NCBI RefSeq assembly: GCF_002288925.2
Contig: NW_022098031.1
Span: 10,693,251 to 10,757,250, forward strand
DNA length: 64,000 nt
Direction: 5' to 3'
DNA from: Delphinapterus leucas
Taxonomy: Eukaryota; Chordata; Mammalia; Artiodactyla; Monodontidae
Shown: in pieces, positions 13,201-25,152 of the stretch
Layout: each line of letters starts with the position of its first letter
Position numbering within the stretch: the first letter of the stretch is position 1
The notes under the pieces: generated by a model
Database searches by the model: none
What the model saw: the letters and a program-made list of their open reading frames with translations, nothing else
What the model was told of the DNA's origin: nothing
Made by a program: the position numbers and the translations under genes

Positions 13201-13460
13201 AGGGACTTCCCTGGTGGCGCAGCAGTTAAGACTCCACGCTCCCAGTGCGGGGGGACCCAGGGTTTCGATCCCTGGCCACGGAACTAGATCTCACATGCAT
13301 GCCACAACTAAGAGCTCGCATGCCACACCTAAGGAACCCGCCTGCCACAACTAAGGAGCCGGTGAGCCTCAACTAAGGAGCCTGCCTGCCACAACTAAGA
13401 CCCAGCACAACCAAATAAATGAATAAAAACATCTTCCCGGCAATCAATAAAAAAAAAAAA
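13201..13460 (+). mobile_element. CHR-type SINE, variant body
   Basis: Starts gggacttccctggtggcgca and has a B-box region 'ggtttcgatccctgg' as in CHR-2. The body is a set of 'ccacaactaaggagcc'-like modules repeated four or five times. The 'aaaacatcttgc' text to its left recurs as 'aaaaaaatcttgc' to the right, suggesting a target duplication. Confidence 0.85.
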
Positions 13461-14776
13461 TCTTGCAAATGTACAACAAGCTTATTTTTTTCCACAATGT
13501 GATCATACTCTTCTCTGAAATAAAACATGGACATTAAAAACCAAACTGTGTACATCACTTAGTATAAGAGCAAAGTTTGAGTGTGTATGGTAACAAACAA
13601 TATTTGTATGGCCTTTACAATTTACAATGTATTTTGACACGATTTTTCTCATTTGGATAAAAATTCAAGGAATCTGTCATGAAGGAACACTGTCCCTTAA
13701 TTAGAAAAGTATAGCTTTCATAGAATTAGTATCTGAATATGCATTAAGTGCAAGTGATCACAAGGGTTACAAAGATGAACAAAACATACTTGCTCTCAAG
13801 AAGCTTACAATTTTGTAAGAAAGGTGAGACAAAAGTCATGGAAAATATCATGAGAAAAACAAAAATACTATGGAAATTCAGAAAAAGGTCGGCAGCAAAA
13901 TGTAGGAATATGATTAGACTACAGTAGAAAGCACGGTCTGAGTGGACCTCAAGGTACAAAGGGACAGGAAAAAAAAATAGCGAGAGTCTACAGTTAAGAT
14001 AATGAAGATCTCTGAGTATTAGTCAAGAGATTTGACTCATTTTATAATCAACAGTACTGGATATTTTGAAGAAAAACATACCAGTATTGAGAAAAACTAA
14101 AGCTACTTTTTAAATAAAAGGAGTTCTAACAGAAATCTGGACAATACATCTAGAAAAGTTAAGCATTTTATTAAATATGATTAATATGTGGCCTACTTTT
14201 AAAATGCATGGATTGATTTGCAAGAAAAACCTGTAACAAAATGAAAACCAAAATTAAGAGGTCAGAAACAATATGCTGCATAGAGGAAAGAAGTTGCAAG
14301 AGACTGGCAGAAGATAGTTAAGACAACTGGTAATTTCAGTTTTATCGCACAACGCCGTATGAACACTAAATACCTACTATGTTCAGGCAGTACAGATACT
14401 AGATCCACACATCTTAAGCCTCCCCCTTTTAATAACAGGATGTTCACTTTGATACCACAGCATCTGATATCTAAAGCATACTAAGATTACTTTTAGTTAA
14501 CACCACTACCACAGAACATGGCACTTAGGGTATTTGCCTAAGATCTCACTTGTACTGACAAATGAGGCAGATGTATGGGCCAGGCCATATTTTTCCTCAA
14601 AAAGCCCCTTTGGATATGCCTAAAGCATAAAAAATACTCAGTTAAGGCTTAAATATTTCATGGCCAGAGATCTATGTATAATGTTAATTGTTGCATAACC
14701 AACACTTAACACAGTGCCTGGAATACAGAAGGTAATTATTTGTTGAATGAATCAAAACCAGTTTCTTGCCCTAGAG
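13461..14776. other. Non-coding; weak L2 piece inside
   Basis: An L2-like minus-strand fragment lies at about 13745-13935 (gatgaacaaaacatacttgc, then 'caagaagcttacaattt'). A plus-strand L2 end is at 14690-14755 (cagtgcctggaatacag, then tgttgaatgaatc). Nothing coding was recognised. Confidence 0.5.
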
Positions 14777-14992
14777 CAGGGGTTGGCTAATTCCAGCCCA
14801 CAGGCTAAACTTCACCATGTCTGTTTTTCGTAAATAATGTTTTGTTGGAACACAGCCATACAACTGCATACTGTCTATGGTTACTCCTACTAACACAGCA
14901 GAGTTGAGTGGTTGTGACAGAGAATACGTGGTCCACAAAGCCTAAGATATTTATTAACCGGCCCTTTACAGAAAGTTTGCTGATATGCCCTG
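14777..14992 (-). mobile_element. MER5-type hAT-Charlie remnant
   Basis: The left end caggggttggctaattcc and right end 'gtttgctgatatgccctg' are imperfect inverted repeats. The interior 'gttttgttggaacacagcca' and 'gccctttacagaaagtttgc' are hallmark MER5A text. It is non-autonomous with no coding potential. Confidence 0.85.
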
Positions 14993-17900
14993 GAAGACAT
15001 AAGGATAGATCTTGTCCATTAATTCACTGGTGGCAAATGGGTTTTAGCTCAAACAGCAACTCAAAATATTAATGGCTACCTGGAGTGCAGTGTTAATAAT
15101 GATTCTGGACTCAAAGGGAAAGAGTACAGTTCTCAATTATCAATGTCTACTATGGTTTAGGGAAAGGAGAAACAGGAATGTAACTAAAAAACATCTGAAA
15201 ATTTCTGCTGTAGAATATTTCACATAGCTAACATGTTGTCTGATAGTTTTACAAACATGAATTAGTTAGCTGCAAAATAACAAAACAACAACAACAAAAA
15301 CCTTGAAAGGAATCACTGAGGATGGTCCACCTGAATGCTTAAGACTGTCTATCAAAAACAATTTTGGTTCTGGCATAGTTGATGTTGCTCTATTTTATAA
15401 CATTCAACAGGCGCCTTATACACTTAGTCAACAGATTCAGCTGTCAAGGCCATTTGTGAGGATGATAAAAAACAGTGTTATTAGGGGAACCTATTATAAG
15501 ACCCCAACATATCCCAAAACTCCATCAAGCTTTACAGATAAAACTGAAAAGGGCATCTTGGGTAAAGCACTAAATTTTTACATTTGGAGCTAAATCTGAT
15601 CTATTAAATCTGCTCACTTTGATTCTGGAAGTAGTTAACATAATAAACAGCTTAAGATTAAAGCATTCATGCCACTAGGGCTCTGCAAAGTTTCCTTTCA
15701 GATTTGTTTCAGAAAAATCCTTTGTGTCTTGGTCCTATGTCAAGTACTTGCACCCTAGCTACCAAGGGAGGCTGAAAAACCTACCATTTTCATTTTCTAT
15801 AAAGCAAGGTTATACATCAAGACTCATTTAGGTCTGTATCTATTCAGACACTGATGAGTCTCTCTAAAGATAAATGTAAACACACACATCTGTATGTCCA
15901 TATAATAAGACATTTTTCATCAGATATTATGTTTCTGTTAGATGTAGCCTGGCCCATATGGGCCACACCCTGGCATGATAGGAAATTAAGGAGCCATGCA
16001 TAGGGTATTTGAGGAGGTGGCAAAACAAAATCACTGATGGGAATGGTGGGAGAGGATGTCTCAAGGTCAGATCAAATTTAAATCTGAAGACCCAGAACCC
16101 TGGGAGAAATTAAAGTGACATTAGAGCAGTGGTTTCTGTGATTATTGTAGGGAGTGGGAGTGTGTGTGTGTGTAAGTTTTAAAAAGCACCTCTGGAAGAC
16201 TCTTAACACCTTCCTTCCTCCTTAAGACCCTAAGACCTATATCCTAGCAAAGAAAGATCAGGGTCTATCAGAGCTCATATTATTAGTCTTCTTTGATTCC
16301 AAGTAAGTGTCCCCTAATTTAGCACAGAAAAGGAAGGTCTCTGTGTTCCTCAGGTCTCCAGAAATCAGTATTTTAGATAATCCTCAGTCATTTAAATAAT
16401 CCACTCTTAACATCTTAGCTTCCACATGTCACAGAAAAAAAAGACAACACCACTGCAAAGGGTTAAGAAGGTTAACCAGATGTTTTACTATGTTCCTAGT
16501 GAAGCCACATTTTCTCCAAGTCTCCTGAATTTGTGATTCCAGAATGTAACACTTACACCGAAGGTGCTCAATAATGTTTGCTGAATAGGTTGCAGAATGA
16601 GATGATTACGTCAACCACAGAGATATCCCCATTAGTTAGGGAAAATATGTGCTTTCATGCATTTTAAGAAATCAGAAGTGAGGCTCTTTACTACCAGCAG
16701 ACAGACCAGAATTCAAGTTAAGGGTAAGGGCTCCAGAACAAACCACACCCACTTTTATGACTGAAAGAATGCCACAAATATTTCTTTTAACATAGATACT
16801 CAGATTTTATAATACACCACCCTCCACAAGGATGGGGGAACATTTTTAAAACAATTTTACAGTCTATTTCAACACAAGGTTGAATTCAAAAATAAACAGA
16901 ATTAGTCTTTCATGAGAGAAGGAACAAATGACTACAAAAATTTTTTTATTTCATTTTACTGTTACCTTCCTAAGATTAAGACAAAGCTTAATATGACTGC
17001 CCCCAAATGCATTTGAAGCATAATAAGAATGCCATAATTTCAGATTGTGGGTTTATAATCTGCATTACATTCTAAATGAAATTTCAAGACCAGGACATTC
17101 CTAATGGAAAATCCCCTAGTAAATGTGCCACAAGTTCAGAGGAGAAAAATTAACCAACTAACAAAAAACAGTGGAAGCACAGGTACTTCTCATAGTTTTC
17201 TCTAATAATTTTAACATCTTAATCTAAGCAGCAGTTTATGCTAGCTAATGCCCACACTGGCTTGTGCAGCTAGTTGTCTTATAAAGTTGTTTTAGACTAA
17301 TGTAACAGTTCTTCCTTTTATACTCTAGCCTCTTTAGTTTATTCAAAGAGGCATTTAGTACCCAGTATGATAAAGACCACTTAGAAAAATAAAAGGCACG
17401 CCACACTTTGTAAGCCATAAATAATGCTTACATTTGGCTTTTCCATACATTATTCCACTTACTTGCATAATTATTAGGTCAGTAAGCACTTTTATTTTTT
17501 ATAAAGTAGTTTTGAAACATGCCTATCTTGGCAATTCTATAAGATACAAGTCAATATACAAAAATAGCACACACGTCTTCCTTCTTGGACATTAATATAC
17601 ACCAAATGAATGCATAAAGACAATGAGGACTGAATCTGGGTGTTAATTAGGTTGCAAGAATTAGGAGAGCAGTGGGGAAAACACAGAAAGCTAGCAGGCA
17701 CTTCTTATAATCAATCCTGAGTTTCAAAGTAGCATCTTCAGATATTTACTTCTTTCCTTGTCAATACCAAGTGATTCCATCAAGGATGTTAGAACAGATT
17801 ACATTAGTCCTACAGTATTCCTATTCTAACCTTCTCTTGCGCTCTTACCTCACAATTATATGTATTATGTAATTCTTACAAATCTATCTATTGGGACACA

Positions 17901-18693
17901 AACTGCAGGGTTTAAGACTTTAAAAACTGATAAAGAAGAAATCGCATCTAAAATATGAGCTCTCAAGCATTACACTTTTTTTTAACATTTACTATTTTCC
18001 AGGCACCTATATACACTGATGAATCTCCACTACTTCCAAACATTTAACTGGACTCTAAGGAATTAGGTGGTTCTCCCATACCTGTAAAGACTCATCACCC
18101 TCAGTAGTGCCTTCCACCCTGAGTCTGTGTCAAAAACTCCTTGGCAGAAACTGTTTCTAAGCTAATTGCCTCAAACTAACATTTTCAGACCCTGATGTCC
18201 TCCCCAAAGACACAAAGTAATAAAGAGTAAAGCCTTTCCAACTATTTCAGACCCACTTCTCACAGAAATTCTGAAATCAGAAAATCTCTGAAATCTGCAA
18301 GTTTAATTTAGCGGCAAAACCTGACCCAACATAAATTTTTTACACAGCAAAACTTCACCCAAGCACTGATGTGCGGCTATTTAGTTTTTATTTATCCCAT
18401 TAAGTGTAACTATTCATATTTCACTTTAGAAGTATTAAGTGCTGATTACTCTTACTAATATGCAAAATAAATCTTTCCAAAAAGTTCTGAATTCCAAAAT
18501 ACCTGGCACCAAGGGTTATATAGGTAAGGTATTACAGACCTATAATCCATTTCACAAACATCTACCAGAGCAAAATACTCTCTTAAACATGCTCTGCACT
18601 TCTCAATTTCTAAATTGTTGTCTACCCTGATTCACTGTTAGTCTAAAACTTACGTACCCTTTTAACATCATGTACAGATCCCACCTCATTTTT
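14993..18693. other. Long SINE-free non-coding stretch
   Basis: No modern SINE or LINE was recognised over 3.7 kb. A short (GT)n lies at 16160-16173 and a possible L2 tail at 16540-16590 (gtgctcaataatgtttgctg). The 96-codon open frame at 15303-15593 has no family resemblance I can see. Short splice-site-like strings occur but none frames a convincing exon. Confidence 0.45.
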
Positions 18694-18983
18694 TTTAAAA
18701 TTAATTAATTAATTTACTTTGGGCTGTGTTGGGTCTTCGTTTCTGTGTGAGGGCTTTCTCTAGTTGTGGCAAGCGGGGGCCACTCTTCATCGCGGTGCGC
18801 GGGCCTCTCACTATTGGGGCCTCTCTTGCTGCAGAGCACAGGCTCCAGACGCGCAGGCTCAGTAGTTGTGGCTCACAGGCCCAGTTGCTCCGTGGCATGT
18901 GGGATCCTCCCAGACCAGGGCTCGAACCCGTGTCCCCTGCATTAGCAGGCAGACTCTCAACCACTGCGCCACCAGGGAAGCCC
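18694..18983 (-). mobile_element. CHR SINE, long-to-short intermediate
   Basis: Minus-strand copy flanked by ccacctcatttttt (18681-18694) and ccacctcattttt (18984-18996). It has body changes of the short form (tgagcctgcgcgtctggagc, gagaggcccgcgcacc) but keeps the long-form end (agagtggcccccgcttgcc, gacccaacacagcc) and an intact B box, ggttcgagccc. Confidence 0.93.
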
Positions 18984-18996
18984 CCACCTCATTTTT

Positions 18997-19384
18997 AATG
19001 TCTTCTTGGACTACGAAAGCCTAAAGGTTTTCACTTCTTCCTTTGATTCTATAAGCACTCATCTATATCACTCATTTGGGTATTATTATTATTTTGAACT
19101 ATTTACATTTCATGATGATTAAACTTTCATGTCTTTGCTAAGAACCTTTTGTGCATAACTACTCAATTTAATCATAACATACAGCAACTGAGATCAACCA
19201 GCTCCAATTATAGGCAGTCAGATGAACGGCTCCTCAAGAGACAGATGCCCTAAGTAATGAGGGATTATAGTTGGAAATAAATGTAACACTTAAAAAAATT
19301 AGTGTAAGAAGTAGCCTATGATGGGAATTGATAAGGACAAACCACTGAACTCTTCATGTATTCTTTCAATTAAAATAAAACAAA
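18997..19384. other. Non-coding, no feature recognised
   Basis: AT-rich; no repeat or gene named. Confidence 0.4.
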
Positions 19385-19985
19385 TTTGAGCACTTACTAT
19401 GTGTGCCAATTACCATTTGAGACTGTTGGAAAAGTGACATGGTGTTTCTTCTCTCTTGAAACATTTTCGAGGGGAAGAGAGGATAGATGAATAAATATAA
19501 TTATTTGGTAAGAACTGTGAAGGTAATAAAGAGGGGATAGTCCTTTATATAAGATGATCAGGAAAAACTTCTCTGCAGATGAGACATCTGAACTGAGATG
19601 TAAGGTTCAGACTAAGGCAGAACTGCAGACAGCTGAAGAAAGAGCATGACAGAGAGAAAGCAGTTGTAAGCACCAAAAACTCAAAAGGTGGTAAAGGGCT
19701 GGTGGGGTCAAGATCAGAAAGAAGTCCAGTATGGCTGGAGCTTAGTGAGCAATGGAAAGAAGATAAAGTTGTGAAGTAAGCAAGAACTGGACCTGGTTTT
19801 TATTTTAAGCCACTGGGGTAGGAAATTGGGACTGGAGAGTATTACATGATCTGGTTTACATTTTTAAAGGATGACTTTGTCTTCTGGGTAAAGACTGAGG
19901 AATGGCAACAAGTTAGAAAGTTCCTGTAGGAGTCCAGGCAAAGATGACTGTGGCTTTAACAAGGATGATATCACAGCAACACAGG
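19385..19985 (-). repeat. LINE-2 fragment
   Basis: Plus-strand text includes 'tgagcacttactatgtgtgc', 'tatggctggagcttagtgag', 'gagtattacatgatctggtt' and 'ggagtccaggcaaagatgac'. All are complements of L2 sense sequence and occur in the expected order. Confidence 0.7.
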
Positions 19986-20190
19986 ATTTTAGAGCTCAAA
20001 AATACCTTAACAACTGTTAATCAAACTTTGTCTACATAAAGATAAGTTCTAAGAGAGGAGTTAACTTGTTCTAGGCTTCATGGCCTGTGCCAGAGGGAAC
20101 TGAAGCCTAGATCACGCAGGTCAAAGTTACCACTACTAAACCATGCTACTTAAACAGGGTAGAATCAAACTTCTCAAAACTAGCACATCA

Positions 20191-20413
20191 GGACTTCCCT
20201 AGCGGTCCAGTGGTTAAGAATTTGCCTCTAATGCAGGGGGTGCAGATTCAATCCCTGATGGGGGATCTAAGATCCCACATGCCTCAGGGCCAAAAAACCA
20301 AAACATAAAACAGAAGCAATATTGTAACAAATTCAATAAAGACTTTAAAAGTGGTCCACATCAAAAAATAAATAAAGCATATTCTAAAAAAAAACAAAAA
20401 ACAAACAAAAAAG
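20191..20413 (+). mobile_element. CHR-2 SINE with a perfect 16-bp target duplication
   Basis: The head is gacttccctagcggtccag. The 3' part contains 'gaagcaatattgtaacaaat' and 'caataaagactttaaaagtg', the extended CHR-2 tail. Flanks caaaactagcacatca at 20175-20190 and 20414-20429 are identical. Confidence 0.95.
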
Positions 20414-20429
20414 CAAAACTAGCACATCA

Positions 20430-21956
20430 TTTCTCAGATTTAGCCCTCATGCTCAATGGAATCAGTTAAAACTTATGAGAAAAAGTGAAATAAGTAAGTG
20501 TCCAATCCGAGCACCTGAAGGTTCAGAGAAAAGTGCATAAGGGCCTGTTGGGAGTAAAAAGAGCAAAAGTACTCTCAACTCACACTGCATAATTATGAAA
20601 CTTCTACTCTAATACCATAATCTCTAACTGATAGAAAATATCAATTTATCCTCTACATAGGGCCCACTGGTGGACAAGACGTATCAATCACTAAAGCACC
20701 GTAAGTGCTTTTCAAAGTGGAGTTTATCATTTTTGCTCAACCAGAACTCTAAAGTGAATAGCAGCAGCCCTGCTCATCAGAAAGAGAACCTCTTAATCAC
20801 CATCTTCACTCTTTTCTGTTCTATTTCCTGCCCTTCCACCTCTTCACTATTATCACCATCATCACTTTCATGGAAACAATAGAAAACTTTTATAAATGCT
20901 CTTCCGTCCTTAAAAGCTTGCAAATCCTGTATTCTCTTTGTTCAACGAAGATCAAGTAAGGTGACAGGGCTCTTGGAGGAAAAAAAAGCTTAAGTATAAA
21001 AAACCTAAAATACAGGGAATTTCAAACATTTTTCAGCTAGCAACTTAAACTATATAAGCAATAGTGGCAACTTTGTGACTAATTTGGATGTCCAGGACAT
21101 AAAATATGATCTCAGTATGTTCCCTAATTCAGAACAGCTGACCAGTTAATTATTTAATATAGGGAGAACTAAAGCTTCCTATTAAATGAACGCCCCCTAC
21201 TGTGGGATTAGCTCATGGGGGCAGGAATTCTATAGGGCTTATTCCCTGAAGCTATCCTGAAGCTAGTTTTTTACACTTATTTCTTCCCTAAACCACTCCG
21301 AATCTTTCTCTTTCTCTGATGCCAACCCTGTTCTTACAAACAGTGGTGTTCAGACTCAATACTCTCTTTATTCACACCCGTTTTATTATTCCTAGGGAAA
21401 TAACTGGCACTAAATTTCCAAGAAACTGGGTGCAAACTACAAACTACAACTACAAACTACAACTTATGTATCTTACTTCTTTCATAACCTGAAACTTGTT
21501 ACTTGAACCAAATGCAGGTTGTCCTAAAAATCCTTTAAAATTTGGAATGGTCCTAAGACATGACTTTTATGAAAAGAGTTGTTTAACAAGGATTGCTACA
21601 ATTATTCTTAAATAAACATGAAAAAGAAAAAACTTTCTCCCAGAAGGTAAAAACATTCTCATTTGTTTTGGAAAAGTATCTAGACAACATCAAATTCTCA
21701 GGTCAAGGACATCAAATTCTCAGGTCAAGGACACATGGTTAAACTAGAAGTGGGAAAAAGTACATAGCTTTACTACATGAAAGCTACTACATATCCTAAA
21801 ATTGTGAAAGTCAACTATTAAAAATCTGTTTAGGGTTATGTCAAAACTTGAACATACAAGCAACCTATCTATGGTTGAGTAATCAGATGTACAAAACAAG
21901 TATTAAAACCAAAAATTGACTTAAAAAATAACAATTACCTAATCTACTGCAATCCA
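20430..21956. other. Non-coding with two small tandem repeats
   Basis: No gene recognised. An (acaaactac)n-like run occupies 21431-21464, and a perfect 22-bp tandem duplication 21687-21730. Confidence 0.5.
21687..21730. repeat. Perfect 22-bp tandem duplication
   Basis: Positions 21687-21708 and 21709-21730 are identical (starting acatcaaattctcagg) and a further acaca follows. Identity implies a recent slippage or duplication event. Confidence 0.95.
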
Positions 21957-21967
21957 AAGTTGAATGG

Positions 21968-22075
21968 GGGGAATTCCCTGGCGGTCCAGTAGTTAGAACT
22001 TGGTGCTTTCACTGCCAGGGCCTGGGTTCAATCCCTGGTTGGGGAACTAAGATCCCATAAGCCGCGCAGCGCAGC
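21968..22075 (+). mobile_element. CHR-2 SINE lacking a poly-A tail
   Basis: The body runs from gaattccctggcggtccagt to 'gccgcgcagcgcagc' and stops without any A-run. An exact 11-bp duplication, aagttgaatgg, flanks it at 21957-21967 and 22076-22086. Confidence 0.93.
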
Positions 22076-22289
22076 AAGTTGAATGGACTGCTCAATGGAA
22101 AAAACTGCAAAGAAATTAAACTTAAAATGATTATATATTAATGAGATTCTAAGATGAAGCACATGAAAACACTGCCTCACATTTATCTATGGTTCCTATT
22201 CTTCTCTACTCCTCCAACAAAAATATGTTCAATATATTGCAAAGCATGGAAAAATGAGTAATACACACAAAAAAGTAAATAATAACCAG

Positions 22290-23546
22290 ACAGACATTTG
22301 GGAATATTTTAATGGCCTTTCAGATAAATGTGGATATTCTCCTTTGATACTACACCAAAACTCAATTGGCTGAAATATATTGGAATGGGTAACCTTATCA
22401 ATAAACTCTACATTCACATTAAGACCCACTGGTCTTGGGGGCTTCCCTGGTGGTGAAGTGGTTAAGAATCCACCTGCCAGTGCAGGGGACACAAGTTCGA
22501 GTCCTGGTCCGGGAAGATCCCACATGCCGCGGAGCCACTAAGCCCATGTGCCACAACTACTGAAGCCCGCGCGCCTACTAGAGCCTCTGCTCTGCAACAA
22601 GAGAGAAGCCACCACAATGGGAAGCTCACGCACCGCAATGAAGAGTAGCCCCCACTCGCCGCAACTAAAGAAAGCCTGTGCGCAGCAACGGAGACCCAAC
22701 GCAGCCAAAAATAAATAAATTAAAAAAAAAAAAATGACCCATTGGTCTAGCTAGAACTTTGTTTCTTATCCTTGCATGATCTTATAATATCATGCACTGG
22801 TGACTTGGAAAATATTGGCTTACAGAGTCATGTGGATCTTCAAATATTGACATATTTCATTATACGTTATTTTAAAAACCATGTCCATTAACATCACCAA
22901 TATCATCGGAAAAATCTTCCAAAATTCTAATTTTCCCTTGAAAACTAGAACTTTATCATTGCCCGTAAATACTGTCAATCTTTTCCTTTTAAAGATCCAG
23001 GTTCGCTTCTTGAGAAAATGTCAGTCTAATACCCAAGTCTGAAAAACTTGTTCAGTTTGTCAAGCATTCTTTCAAGTAAAAATGGTGTTCATGAAAAAAG
23101 TGGCTAATTCAGCTTGCAACTCAAAAATCACACAAATGCTTTCCCTAGAGGCAACCATATTTCAGTATGACAGCAGAAAAAGCGTTTTAAGCATACTTCC
23201 TATTTTGTCACAGTACATTAAAATGATATGTACAAAGTTGAGATCTGATAATTTTTTTTTTACTTCTTCATCAAGTGCATTTGGACTTTTTTTTTTTAAA
23301 CTGTGAGTGCATGGCACTGAAGGATATGTACCATGACTGCTAATACAGGGAGGTACTCTCACCTGATTTGTTCTCAGATGTCAAAAGTTTTACCCACCTT
23401 TGCTTTTCTACATTGGTATAGATGTCAACACAGAGAAAAGGCAAAGGACATCGCAGTATTATTGTAAACAGTTCTGTACTTGTAGACTCCCTCAAAATGT
23501 CTAGGCAATCCCCAGGATTCCTTGAACCATACTTTAAAAACCACTG
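22290..23546 (-). mobile_element. Long hAT-type DNA transposon fossil, copy 1
   Basis: The sequence is shared over hundreds of bases with 57.36-58.76 kb: 'aaaaagtggct', 'caaatgct', 'ttcatcaag' and 'agtgcatggc'-like blocks in the same order. It ends with 'tttaaaaaccactg' (23533-23546), a terminus matching the inverse of 'tggttctcaac' at the start of the second copy, as expected of hAT ends (CAGTGGTTCTCAA type). It is interrupted by a SINE at 22436-22735. Any transposase frame is destroyed. The strand of the coding sense is a guess and the exact family was not determined. Confidence 0.7.
22436..22735 (+). mobile_element. CHR SINE, long form, inside hAT fossil
   Basis: Flanked by gacccactggtct (22423-22435) and gacccattggtct (22736-22748), 12 of 13 matching. 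The body lacks one 'gagcctgcgctctagagccc' module compared with the copies at 41045 and 57605. Confidence 0.94.
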
Positions 23547-25028
23547 AGCTACACAATTTATTTGGTCACAATCACAATTATTCTTCCTTACTTCTCATTC
23601 ATACCTTAATAGGAATCTTAAAAATTAAGCAATCTAATCAACTTCAATTGGCACTAGCGATGCTACAGGTGAACAGAAGCTTTATACGTCATCTTTCCCA
23701 CTGAGGAAGCAGAGGTTCGGAAAGCTTACAAACTTTGCCTAAAAACTCACTGCACTGGTATGATTACAAGCAATACTTTTCTTCATTATACTTTTCTGTA
23801 TTCAAAACACTTTAGTGCAAAATCTCAAGTTCAACAATTTCAAGAGCAGAATAACAGATGCACATGTTTATATACCTCATTACTATCCCTTGTTATTATC
23901 TGTACAGTACAGAATTCAAGGTTCCTGAGGGATTCCCAAGTTTTGCTATAGTTACTGAGGAGCTTAATGATAACTTATAAATCTTAGAACAGCAGCTCTA
24001 ACTATGTTAGCATAATGTAGTCTCACTGCAATCTAACAACACGTAGGTAACAGTTGGATGCGACATGCACACCACTTTGACACCTACAAACTATTAATTA
24101 AACAAAAAGAGCTTATATTTATAGTCTTCATTCCCAGTAACTAAGAACTTTTAGAAACTCCCCCCCCGCTTTTTATAGAATACAGTGACTTGAAAAATAT
24201 ATTCTAATAAGAAGGATAAATTATAGAAAACTCAGATAATTAGAATTTTACATAACATTTTCCATTTCCTTTCTAGAAGCTTTTGCCAAAAACTGTTATT
24301 AAATGGACAAACAGATTTTCTTTCATCTTTGTGCCCTTCCCACAAGGCAAAGAGGAGGAAAGCAACAGGTAAAGGTGATCCACCAATGGGGCAATTAGTT
24401 CACTGTATATTTTCAAAATAAAGTTACTTAACAAAATGCTAAGTTTTAAATAGAGGAGAGAAAACTATTTAATTAAAAGTACATATTTACTGAAATAAAT
24501 ATTCAAGGCAACTACTGAAAAACTCAGCAAGAAGCTCCGTGATGTAGCAAAAGTGATGATTCCAAGAAGTCAATAACTGAAAATGTTCAAAATTACGTAT
24601 AACTGCTTTTAATGGATGCTCTCTTCCTTTAACATCTTTAGTCTGCCTGTACAACAGTTAAAAACATTCTATGCCCACCACTGGAAAAGATTACCTAGCA
24701 AGTTATCTCATGGGATCAGAATCCAGTTTAAATTTAAAAGGTCTCACTGAAATAAATAAATAAATACATACATACATACGCACGCACATACAACTACAAA
24801 ATTACAAAACAGCATAACTACAAGAGTTAAGTGTTAGGAACCAGCCCAATATAAAATTCAAAACCAGAACGTTAATTATTCTGTATAGTTAGACTAAGAT
24901 TATTAATTTAAAAGTGAACACATTTCTAGTACCTGAGCACCTCATATATAATTTTAAGTGTGGTAATACTCCAGAATATTGTTCTGTATAGTAAAAACCA
25001 AATGGAAATTCTGCAATCTATGTTGTAA
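23547..25028. other. Non-coding; (AAAT/CATA)n at 24752-24790
   Basis: No gene recognised. Contains a small tetranucleotide run (aaataaataaataaatacat then acatacgcacgcac). Confidence 0.45.
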
Positions 25029-25152
25029 TTTTTTTTTTTTTTTTGGCCGCCGCGCGGCTTGTGGGATCTTAGTTCTCTGACCAGATATTGAACCCTCGGC
25101 CCTCTGCGGTGAAAGTGTGGAGTCCTAACCACTGGACCACCAGGGAATTCCC
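25029..25152 (-). mobile_element. CHR-2 SINE
   Basis: Starts with a T-run (the complement of the tail), then ggccgccgcgcggcttgtgg and 'cttagttctctgaccagat', and ends 'accaccagggaattccc', the complement of a CHR-2 head. No clear target duplication remains. Confidence 0.88.

Noticed and set aside
13201..13460. Regular internal repeats of 'ccacaactaagga' type as a minisatellite or CRISPR-like array
   Set aside because: They are the modular body of a CHR-type SINE, with the usual head and tail around them.
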